This document shows, piece by piece, positions 57,427-64,000 of a DNA stretch of 64,000 bases (positions are counted from its first letter, which is position 1; every line of letters begins with the position of its first letter). Position numbers and translations under genes: made by a program. Location of the stretch: the NCBI RefSeq assembly GCF_000227685.2, contig NZ_CP007029.1:3632501-3696500 (forward strand), in the 5' to 3' direction. Source of the DNA: Thioalkalivibrio paradoxus ARh 1 (lineage in GTDB: Bacteria; Pseudomonadota; Gammaproteobacteria; Ectothiorhodospirales; Ectothiorhodospiraceae). Under the pieces are notes generated by a model that was not told where the DNA came from, did not search any database, and saw nothing but the letters and a program-made list of their open reading frames with translations.

Positions 57427-59445
57427 CTAGGCACGCCAGCCGAGGGCTTCGGCCTTGCGGCGGGCGACGCGCGGGATGTCGGCGGCGACGAAGTGCTCGT
57501 GCAGCACCTGGACGCTGATCATGTGGTTGATCACCGCGTCGAGCTGAACCTGGGTCGCGACCGGGGTGTCCTCGGCCTCGTGTAGCGCGAACAGGCGGGC
57601 AACGCCTTCCGGATCCAGCAGCCCGGCTGCCTCGATTGCTTCCGTCGACAGGTACTGATCCGCCAGCGCCTTCATCGCCGCCCATTTCTTCGGGTCGGTA
57701 TGCGCCGGCGGGGCCATGAACGCGAACTTCTCGCGCTCGTAGAGCACCCGCGGCAGCAGACCCTTCATCGCCTCGCGCAGCACGTATTTCTCGGTACGGC
57801 CCTTGATGCGCATCGACGGCGGCAGCTGCGCCGCGAATTCGGCCAGGTGATGGTCGAGAAACGGCGGGCGGGCCTCCATCGAGTTGGCCATGTCGACCCG
57901 GTCGCCGCCCCAGGTCAGGATCTGCCCCTCGAGCATGGTCTTGATCCAGACGTACTGGGCCTTGTCGAGCGGATGCCGGCCTTCGAGCATATCCGCATCG
58001 AGCGCGCTGGCGATCGCGGCGCCGGGCGCGTAGCCGGCGAGCGCTGCGCGCCGCCCCGGAGCCAGCAGGCCCGGAACGTGATCGGCGGCGGCCAGCCAGG
58101 GCTGCAGGCAGGACGGGGTGAACCCGACCAGCCGGGTCAGCGCCGGGTCGTCTAGTTCGTTCTCGGCCAGCATCGCGCCGCTGAACAGTTTGTTGCTCTC
58201 GGCCAGGAGCTGTTCCCAGGACGCGCGTTCCGCCGGCGGCAGGGTGTCGAGCCCGTGCAGGAACATGTCGCGCCGGAACGCCGGATAGCCGGCGAACAGC
58301 TCGTCCGAGCCCTCGCCGGTGACCACGACCTTGTAACCCGCCTCGTTCACGTGCCGGCTCATCAGCAGCTTCGCGACACCCAGCGTGTTGTAGATGGATC
58401 GCTCCGTGTGCCACAGCGTCTCGACCAGGTTGTCGTACAGGTGGTCGGCCTGCAGGGTCATGATGTCCTGGTCCGCTCCGACGCTCTCGGCCATCTCGCG
58501 GGCGATCGCGGTCTCGTCGTAGGCGGCGTCGTCGAAGCCGATGGTGAACGCCTTGACCGGGCTCTGCTGGCTGGCCGCCGCCAGCCCGAGCGTGATGCAG
58601 GAGTCGATCCCACCGGACAGATAGCAGGCGACCGGGACATCGGCCTCGAGCCGCAGCTGCACCGCCTCCATCAAGTGCTCGCGTACGCCCTCGATCCAGT
58701 ATTCCTCGTCGGTGTCGTCGTGCTCGGGGCGCTCGGCCGCCAGCGGGAAGTCCATATCCCAGTACTTCTCCTGACGCACTTTCAGCTTTCCGTGGGCGCG
58801 TTCGACGATCACCATGTGGCCGGGCTTCACCTGGTGTACGCCCTCGAACGCGGTAGTCCCAGGCACGATGGTCTGCATCAACTGGTGGAACAGCCCGGTG
58901 TCCGAGAATCGGCGCGGCACATCCGGGTGCGCGAACAGCACCTTCAGCTCGGAGCCGAACACGAATGCGCCGTTCGCCTCGGTGAAATACAGCGGCTTGA
59001 CGCCGAAGCGGTCGCGGATCAGCACCAGCCGGTCGTGCTCGCGGTCGTACAGCGAGATCGCGAACTCGCCGCGGAAGTGCGGGATCGCATCCTCCAGCCC
59101 CACGCGCCGGTAGAGGTGCATCACCATTTCCGAGTCGCTCTTGGTGCGGAACTTGACGCCGCGCAGCGTCAGGTCGGCGCGGATGCGCTTGTAGTCGTAC
59201 AGCTCGCCGTTGACCGCGGTCATGATGCTGTTGTCGGGCATCACGAACGGCTGCCGGCCCCGGTCCTCGTCGAGGTCGATGATCGACAGCCGGGCATGGG
59301 AAAAACCGACGCCGCGGTCCTGCTGCACCCGGTAGCCGAAGCCGTCCGGTCCGCGGTGGTACTGGATCGCGGCCATCGCGACCAGCGTTTCGGGATCGAC
59401 CCGGCGCTCCGGGTCGGCGTGAAAGATTCCTGCGATGCCACACAT
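57427..59445 (-). CDS. Asparagine synthetase B-like amidotransferase
   Basis: The 672-residue protein has a class II glutaminase domain with nucleophile Cys 2 (MCGIAGIFHADPER, YHRGPDGFGYRV, VNGELYDYKRIRADL) and a synthetase domain with the ATP-binding SGGIDS in VACYLSGGIDSCITLGLA near 264 and VVTGEGSDELFAGYP near 370. Canonical AsnB makes asparagine from aspartate and glutamine, but paralogues amidate other carboxylates in secondary pathways. It is longer than E. coli AsnB (554). As last gene of the carbamoyl/ureido operon, 119 bases after the carbamoyltransferase paralogue, an alternative substrate is plausible. Confidence 0.88.
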   Translation of the reverse strand: MCGIAGIFHADPERRVDPETLVAMAAIQYHRGPDGFGYRVQQDRGVGFSHARLSIIDLDEDRGRQPFVMPDNSIMTAVNGELYDYKRIRADLTLRGVKFRTKSDSEMVMHLYRRVGLEDAIPHFRGEFAISLYDREHDRLVLIRDRFGVKPLYFTEANGAFVFGSELKVLFAHPDVPRRFSDTGLFHQLMQTIVPGTTAFEGVHQVKPGHMVIVERAHGKLKVRQEKYWDMDFPLAAERPEHDDTDEEYWIEGVREHLMEAVQLRLEADVPVACYLSGGIDSCITLGLAAASQQSPVKAFTIGFDDAAYDETAIAREMAESVGADQDIMTLQADHLYDNLVETLWHTERSIYNTLGVAKLLMSRHVNEAGYKVVVTGEGSDELFAGYPAFRRDMFLHGLDTLPPAERASWEQLLAESNKLFSGAMLAENELDDPALTRLVGFTPSCLQPWLAAADHVPGLLAPGRRAALAGYAPGAAIASALDADMLEGRHPLDKAQYVWIKTMLEGQILTWGGDRVDMANSMEARPPFLDHHLAEFAAQLPPSMRIKGRTEKYVLREAMKGLLPRVLYEREKFAFMAPPAHTDPKKWAAMKALADQYLSTEAIEAAGLLDPEGVARLFALHEAEDTPVATQVQLDAVINHMISVQVLHEHFVAADIPRVARRKAEALGWRA

Positions 59446-59564
59446 AGACTGTCTCCTGAAGTTTTTGGGGGGCGGCCGCAGCGCGTCTGCGTCTCGTCAA
59501 CCGCGCGCGGCTGCCCCGACCGGGTTCCTGTCGCCGGCGCCCGCCGACCCTCGCATGGCCGCGG

Positions 59565-60641
59565 TCACTGTTCCGGGGTGTCCATCACGGCGCTGATCCG
59601 GCGCACCACCGAAGTCAACAGCGCCATGCGCACGAACACCGCACCGCGGGCCTGGGCGAAGTACCAGTTGTGAGGGGTGTCATCGAGATCGGTGGCGAGC
59701 TCGTCCCCCCGCGCCAGCGGGTGCAGAATGATCGCACCCGGTTTCAGCGGCGAGTTCCGGGTCAGGTGCAGGCCGGTGCCCAACGACTCGAAAGTGTCGC
59801 CGACCCAGGCGATCGCGTTGATGTACACCACGTCGAGTTCCGGCAACACCGGGTCGAGCTGGTCGACCACGCGCAGCACCAGCCCCGCGGCCTCGAGTTC
59901 CTCGCGCTGTCCGGCGTCGAAATTCTCGTCCTCTCGGGAGATGATCACGACTTCGCGGATCGCCTCCGGGAAGCGGCCGAGCATCAGCAGCAGGCTGCGC
60001 ACCGTGCGCATGCGCGAGGGCACGCCGATGATTCCGACCCGGATGCGCGCCTGCAGGTCGACCTCCCCGCGGAACAGGTCCGGGCGCCACTTGGCCAGCG
60101 TGTACACGTCGGCCAGCGCCTGGGTGGGGTGCTCGTCGATGCCGTTGCCGGCGTTCACGATCGGGATGCGGAGCCCCTCCAGCATCTGGTAGACCGCCTG
60201 ATCCTCGCTGCTGCGCAGCACGATCACGTCGCCGTAGTTGTTGAACATCTCGGCGATGTCGACCAGCGACTCGCCCTTGGCCATACCGGTGCTCTTCGGA
60301 TCGGTGATCGACATGATCGCGCCACCGAGCCGGTGCCAGGCGCTCTCGAACGACAGCCGCGTGCGCGTGGATGGCTCGTAGAAGGCGCTGATCAGGATCT
60401 TGCCCGTCAGCGGCAGGTGCATCAGCGCCGGTGTGGCTTCGTACTGCGCGGCCAGCCGAAACAGCTGGATCAGCGTCGCACGGTCGAACTGCCGGCTGGA
60501 CACCACATGCCGGGCCGCGAGTTCGAGCAGGGGTTCGGGGTCTTCCGGCAGCGCATCGACCAGAGCCCTCGGCCGCTCGATGCCGGCTGTGCCGTCCTTC
60601 GGTTGCAGCGGTCGCTGCAGCTGTTCGTCCAGGTGGGTCAC
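59565..60641 (-). CDS. Aspartate-carbamoyltransferase paralogue with altered amino-acid site
   Basis: The 358-residue protein has the carbamoyl-phosphate site of transcarbamylases: STRTR in FYEPSTRTRLSFESAW, an equivalent of E. coli PyrB Lys 84 in MAKGES, an Arg in IVLRSSED, EHPTQAL, and Arg in RMRTVRSL. The C-terminal ARGDELATDLDDTPHNWYF follows PyrB. However, where PyrB has the aspartate-binding MTRVQKER (Arg 229, Gln 231), this protein has INAIAWVG, so aspartate is unlikely to be the acceptor. The start is GTG 60641 with GAGAGG 7 bases upstream. The leader of about 60 residues before the fold is unusual. Confidence 0.87.
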   Translation of the reverse strand: MTHLDEQLQRPLQPKDGTAGIERPRALVDALPEDPEPLLELAARHVVSSRQFDRATLIQLFRLAAQYEATPALMHLPLTGKILISAFYEPSTRTRLSFESAWHRLGGAIMSITDPKSTGMAKGESLVDIAEMFNNYGDVIVLRSSEDQAVYQMLEGLRIPIVNAGNGIDEHPTQALADVYTLAKWRPDLFRGEVDLQARIRVGIIGVPSRMRTVRSLLLMLGRFPEAIREVVIISREDENFDAGQREELEAAGLVLRVVDQLDPVLPELDVVYINAIAWVGDTFESLGTGLHLTRNSPLKPGAIILHPLARGDELATDLDDTPHNWYFAQARGAVFVRMALLTSVVRRISAVMDTPEQ

Positions 60642-60765
60642 GCGGAACCTCTCGTGCTGTCTGGAGGGAAGCGGTCGGGGTACCCGCGGCATTTGGGCCG
60701 GAATCGGGCCGCCGGGTCCGCTCGAGTGGCCGGACCGGCCGGCATCGTGCACGCGTCGGCGCTGT

Positions 60766-61503
60766 TCACGAGGCCTGCCGCGCACGGGTGATTTCTGCGA
60801 CTGCCTCGGCGGTGGTCATCACCCGCGCGTACCGGTCCCGGATGGTGGTGATGGTCGCCTCCTGCAGTTCCGGCGTCACGGTGGTACAGCCGTCCTCGAT
60901 CAGCGTCACGTAGAACCCGAGGTCGCAAGCGTCGCGTACCGCGGTCGAGACACACTCGTTGGTATAGACCCCTACCATGAACAGCGAGCTGATGTCGAGA
61001 TTGCGCAGCAGGTAGTGCAGGTTGGTCGAATTGAAGACGCCGCTGGCGGTCTTGTTCAGCACGATCTCGTCGCCCACCGGCGCTACCGACTCGACGAACT
61101 CGGCCTCCTTCGAGCCGGGCGAGGCATGCAGGTTCAGCCGCTTGTGGCCGGGGCTGCGGTCCCGGCCGTCACGCGTCAGCGACTGGATCCGGGTATGGAT
61201 CACCTCGAGCTGCCGTGCCCGGAACGCGTCCTGGAGCTTGCGTACGTTCGGCAGCACCTCGGTCTCGAGCTGGTGGAAGTAGTATTCCTGGGCTGCCAGC
61301 GGCACCCCCGAGGCGGCGACATCGGCGAACACGCCGTGCCCGCGCGCCGCATCGAGGTACTGCAGGTCGATACACAACAGCGCGACATGGTGGCGCGCAA
61401 GCTCCTCGCGCAGCAGGCGGGTCGAGATCAGGCTGCCGCGGTACTGGTCGCGCAGCGGATCGAGCGCGTCGAAATCGGTGATGCTGGTGATCTTGTCGGT
61501 CAT
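60766..61503 (-). CDS. Isochorismatase-family cysteine amidohydrolase
   Basis: The 245-residue cytoplasmic hydrolase has the Asp-Lys-Cys catalytic triad of the isochorismatase-like family: Asp 46 in LLCIDLQ, Lys 151 in LNKTASGVF and Cys 184 in GVYTNECVSTAVRDA. Cysteine members such as N-carbamoylsarcosine amidase, ureidoacrylate and biuret hydrolases release ammonia or carbamate from amides and ureides; true isochorismatase lacks the Cys. ATG 61503 has GGAGG upstream. It follows the carbamoylase by 12 bases, so a ureide or N-carbamoyl substrate fits the context. The exact substrate is not shown. Confidence 0.88.
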   Translation of the reverse strand: MTDKITSITDFDALDPLRDQYRGSLISTRLLREELARHHVALLCIDLQYLDAARGHGVFADVAASGVPLAAQEYYFHQLETEVLPNVRKLQDAFRARQLEVIHTRIQSLTRDGRDRSPGHKRLNLHASPGSKEAEFVESVAPVGDEIVLNKTASGVFNSTNLHYLLRNLDISSLFMVGVYTNECVSTAVRDACDLGFYVTLIEDGCTTVTPELQEATITTIRDRYARVMTTAEAVAEITRARQAS

Positions 61504-61515
61504 CGGATCCTCCCG

Positions 61516-62757
61516 TCAGTCGCGGGCCGCGAGCGCCAGCACGCTGCTCAGCATCAGGTTTGCGCCCGCCTCGATGTCTTCCCAGTTCGTCCACTCGCCC
61601 GCGGAATGGCTGCGGCCCTCGATGCTGGGCACGAAGATCATGCCAGTGCGCGCCACCGAACTCATGCTCTGGGTATCGTGCGCCGCGCCGCTGGGCATGC
61701 GCAGGTAGGCCTGCCCCATCGCCTCGGCCTCACGGGCGATCAGTTCGACCAGGCCCGGATCGCATTTCGCCGGCGGAATCTCGGACAGCACATCGAACTC
61801 GAACATCAGGTCGCGGCGCCGCGCAATACTGGACAGCGTGCGCCGGCAGGCATCCGACAGCGCCTTCAGCACCCGGTCGTCGGTGTCGCGAACCTCCAGC
61901 GAGAAGGTCGCGAGACCGGGAATCGTGTTCGCGGCACCCGGCTTCAATTCCACCCGACCGATGGTAGCGCGGCTGTTCGGGCCGCCGTGCTCCTCCAGGA
62001 TGCGGTTGATCTCGCCGCCGAACTCGGCCAGCCCCTGGAACGCGTCGATGCGCATGTCCATGGGCGTGGTACCGGCATGGTTGGCCTGACCCTTCAGCCG
62101 CACCTCCCACTTGAACAGCCCGGTGATCGCTTCGACCACGCCGATGCCGATCCGCCGCCGGTCGAGCACCGGCCCCTGCTCGATATGCAGTTCGAGGAAC
62201 GCATGGATGCTGTTCGGGTCGCGGCGGGCGTCCAGCGCGTCGTTCGCGTCCAGGCCCCAGCTGGCCATCGCATCCACCAGCGTGATCCCCTCGAGATCCC
62301 GGGCGCCGTGGATCCGTTCCGGCGTCAGCTGCCCGGCCATCGCCTGGGATCCGAACAGCCCCCCGAAGCGCCCCTCCTCGTCGCTGAAGTCGATGACCTC
62401 CAGCGGGAAACGCAGCGCAATGGCGCGTTCCTTCACGGTACGCAGAACCTCGAGCCCGACCAATACCCCGAGGGCGCCGTCCAGCGGCCCACCGCCAGGC
62501 ACGGTATCGAGATGGGATCCCATCACTACCGCCGGACGCTTGCCATCGAAATCCAGGCGTCCATGAAGGTTTGCGGCACCGTCCTGGTGGATCTCGATGC
62601 CGGCCACCGCGAGGCGTTGCCGGAACCAGTCCCGCCCCTGCCGATCGCACTCGGTGAACGCACGGCGATTGAGACCGAATTCCGTGTCGCGACCGACCTG
62701 CGCGAGGTCCATCACGTCCTGGCGCAGGCGCTCCATGTTCACTCGTGTTTCGGACAT
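61516..62757 (-). CDS. M20-family N-carbamoyl-amino-acid hydrolase / allantoate amidohydrolase
   Basis: The 413-residue binuclear metal hydrolase has the family's ligands: His 82 in VMGSHLDTVPGGG, Asp 93 in GPLDGALG, Glu 127/128 in DFSDEEG, His 191 in LELHIEQGPVLD and a C-terminal His in GRSHSAGEW near 385. The HIEQG segment is the mark of the hydantoinase/carbamoylase (HyuC/AmaB/AllC) branch as opposed to plain peptidases. It should remove carbamoyl or ureido groups. Distinguishing L-carbamoylase from allantoate hydrolase needs a tree. ATG 62757 follows the MarR gene by 52 bases. Confidence 0.9.
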   Translation of the reverse strand: MSETRVNMERLRQDVMDLAQVGRDTEFGLNRRAFTECDRQGRDWFRQRLAVAGIEIHQDGAANLHGRLDFDGKRPAVVMGSHLDTVPGGGPLDGALGVLVGLEVLRTVKERAIALRFPLEVIDFSDEEGRFGGLFGSQAMAGQLTPERIHGARDLEGITLVDAMASWGLDANDALDARRDPNSIHAFLELHIEQGPVLDRRRIGIGVVEAITGLFKWEVRLKGQANHAGTTPMDMRIDAFQGLAEFGGEINRILEEHGGPNSRATIGRVELKPGAANTIPGLATFSLEVRDTDDRVLKALSDACRRTLSSIARRRDLMFEFDVLSEIPPAKCDPGLVELIAREAEAMGQAYLRMPSGAAHDTQSMSSVARTGMIFVPSIEGRSHSAGEWTNWEDIEAGANLMLSSVLALAARD

Positions 62758-62809
62758 CGTGATTCCCGTTTACGGATTTCGGAGTCGGTAGCGTACCGCG
62801 GGCCGCAGG

Positions 62810-63319
62810 TCATCCACCGCCATCAAAGGGTTGCAGGCCGGCCATCGGCTCAGCGGACGCCATATGCCCCACCAGCGCGTGCAGCGACACATTGAGTGCC
62901 GCCAGCTCTGCCGGGTCGAGCGCATGCAGCGCCCGGTTCAGCTCGCCCTGGGGCGCAGCGGGCGCTCGCTCGAGCAGCGCGTCTCCGGCCGGGGTCACGA
63001 ACACCCGCACGATACGCTGATCCCGCTGGCGCCGCATGCGCTCGATCAGCCCCGCCTGCTCCAGCTTGTCCAACAGGTTCGATGTGGTCGACGGGTGCAC
63101 CGAAAGACGCCGCGACAGGTCGCCGACATTCAGTCCGGGGCTGCCTCGTACCTCCCACAACGCCCACAGCTGCGCCGCACTGATGCCACAGGAACGCTGC
63201 ACGCTGCGCGAATGGCCCTGCAGTGCACGGATGATCACCCGAAGCTGGCGGATGACCGAATGCACGGTTTCGGTCCGGTCGCCGTCGGGCGACGGGGATG
63301 CACCATCAGGCGCGGACAT
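62810..63319 (-). CDS. MarR-family transcriptional regulator
   Basis: The 169-residue winged-helix regulator has SCGISAAQLWALWEVRGSPG near 47, the recognition helix in LSRRLSVHPSTTSNLLDKLE near 72-91 and the wing RRQRDQRIVRVFVTPAG near 100-116. It is first in the minus-strand operon with the carbamoylase, amidohydrolase, carbamoyltransferase and AsnB-like genes, and divergent from a porin; MarR proteins commonly repress their own operon and respond to a small ligand. ATG 63319 gives the normal length (about 150-170). Confidence 0.85.
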   Translation of the reverse strand: MSAPDGASPSPDGDRTETVHSVIRQLRVIIRALQGHSRSVQRSCGISAAQLWALWEVRGSPGLNVGDLSRRLSVHPSTTSNLLDKLEQAGLIERMRRQRDQRIVRVFVTPAGDALLERAPAAPQGELNRALHALDPAELAALNVSLHALVGHMASAEPMAGLQPFDGGG

Positions 63320-63849
63320 CAGAGTCGCGGCTCCGAGTCGGCCGCCGTGGGCCTGCGACAGGCAGGACTCCCATGGTATCGATGACCAGCAGCGGCGATG
63401 GCTGTGCCGGGGATCCAAAGGTACATGGCAGGGGCTCGGTTTCCTGAATGCTGGAATGGCGGCTGTCCCGGGCCTTCGCCGGGAAGAGTCTTCTGCACCT
63501 GACGACCGATGTTGCTGCCGGGAGTTCGGGGCGGCGCCAGGATCCGCGCCGTTCCAGAGCGGGCACCCAACGATTATCGATTGATGAACCAGGAGACGAG
63601 CTGTCATTTTTGTGCAAAACTATTTGCCGTGCAACCCCGCGACCGTGCCCTTGGCCACGGACCGCTGGTGCATCGGTTGGATGCTCCGCCTCCAGGCCCG
63701 GCCGGGAGCCTGTCGCAAGGCACGCGCGATGCCCCTGGTGCCGGGAAACGCAATGCCCGCGGATCGCGCGCGACGCGCGTACGCGTGTTGGACGCGCCGT
63801 CTGCGCAAACCAAGACGGTGCCCGGAACCGCAAGAGAAGGGAGAACCGA
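63320..63849. other. Intergenic region between the MarR gene and the porin
   Basis: About 530 bases without a credible gene; the long frames here are GC-rich shadows with Arg/Pro-rich composition. An AT-rich island at 63600-63625 contains the imperfect dyad ATTTTTGTG/CAAAACTAT (63606-63623), possibly regulatory. The porin ribosome site (GGGAG) is at its right end. Confidence 0.5.
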
Positions 63850-64000
63850 ATGAACAAGAAGATCCTCGCGGCGCTGGCCGCCGCTTCGCTGTTTCCCCCG
63901 GGCCTGGCCGCTGCCGACGACGGTGCGGGCGGTCTGAACATCCATTTCTACGGCTCGCTGCGAATCCACGGCGAGCACGTGCGCCCCGACAACCGGGACG
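63850..64000 (+). CDS. Gram-negative porin, 5' end (cut by window edge)
   Basis: The first 50 residues are a signal peptide (MNKKILAALAAASLFPPGLA, cleavage after AAA near residue 22) followed by GGLNIHFYGSLRIHGEHVR, the first beta-strand of general porins (FYGS/LR pattern). The mature protein would form an outer-membrane channel. The AGGGAG Shine-Dalgarno ends about 6 bases before the ATG. It is divergent from the MarR operon and could take up the compound that operon handles. The remainder is outside the window. Confidence 0.8.
   Translation, partial: MNKKILAALAAASLFPPGLAAADDGAGGLNIHFYGSLRIHGEHVRPDNRD

Noticed and set aside
60400-62895. 831-codon open frame on the plus strand
   Set aside because: It runs antisense through the carbamoyltransferase, amidohydrolase and carbamoylase genes, all of which carry catalytic motifs on the minus strand.

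Overview
This window is a GC-rich, densely coded gammaproteobacterial chromosome segment. Two runs of housekeeping genes (gmk-rpoZ-spoT-ridA-recG; mnmG-rsmG-parA-parB-atpIBEFHAGDC-glmU-glmS), the envC-ctpA and yibN-grxC-secB-gpsA groups, ntrBC, and the polA / engB-cytochrome c4-dsbA-EEP set are all gene orders known from gammaproteobacteria such as Pseudomonas, where they lie near the replication origin. The di-heme cytochromes c, an FccA-like sulfide-dehydrogenase-type cytochrome, several thiol/rhodanese proteins and a DUF99 protein suggest a Chromatiales/Ectothiorhodospiraceae-type sulfur oxidiser of the Thioalkalivibrio kind. That genus-level guess is inference from gene content, not a database match.

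Layout. 1-6.4 kb: a small anti-sigma-like gene, then gmk, rpoZ, spoT, ridA and recG on the plus strand. 6.5-8.2 kb: a lipid A acyltransferase and ttcA on the minus strand. 8.4-12.6 kb: mnmG, rsmG, parA and parB, mostly with overlapping start/stop codons. 12.6-13.0 kb: a large perfect inverted repeat and a good sigma70-type promoter ahead of the complete F1Fo ATP synthase operon (13.0-20.0 kb), followed by glmU and glmS. 23.3-27.7 kb: DUF3175, DUF99, an HtrA-like protease, a GH100-type invertase and a sucrose-phosphatase-like HAD enzyme. 28-31 kb: envC, ctpA and yajL on the minus strand. 31.2-35.4 kb: an ArsR-type probable thiol-switch regulator, rhodanese, glutaredoxin, thioredoxin 2, SecB, GpsA and TrmL. 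36-39.3 kb: ntrC, ntrB, two small conserved proteins and two NtrC operator sequences. 39.3-44 kb: a LOG-family protein, polA and a SCO-type copper chaperone pair. 44.4-49.8 kb: engB and a group of periplasmic redox proteins (three cytochromes c, DsbA, a lipoprotein thioredoxin). 49.9-55.8 kb: two two-component systems with paralogous, convergent response regulators. 56.4-57.3 kb: a PfkB sugar kinase. 57.4-63.3 kb: a probable five-gene minus-strand operon (MarR regulator, carbamoylase-type M20 hydrolase, isochorismatase-type amidohydrolase, aspartate-carbamoyltransferase paralogue, asparagine synthetase paralogue), divergent from a porin cut off by the window edge.

Dispersed repeats mark the accessory joints. 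A roughly 200-bp TTAGC-bounded element occurs five times (once alone, twice as head-to-tail pairs), and in two places its end supplies the stop codon of the neighbouring gene. The least explained piece of biology is the carbamoyl/ureido operon at 57.4-63.3 kb: its carbamoyltransferase keeps the carbamoyl-phosphate site but lacks the aspartate-binding residues. No tRNA, rRNA, CRISPR array, prophage or complete insertion sequence was seen.
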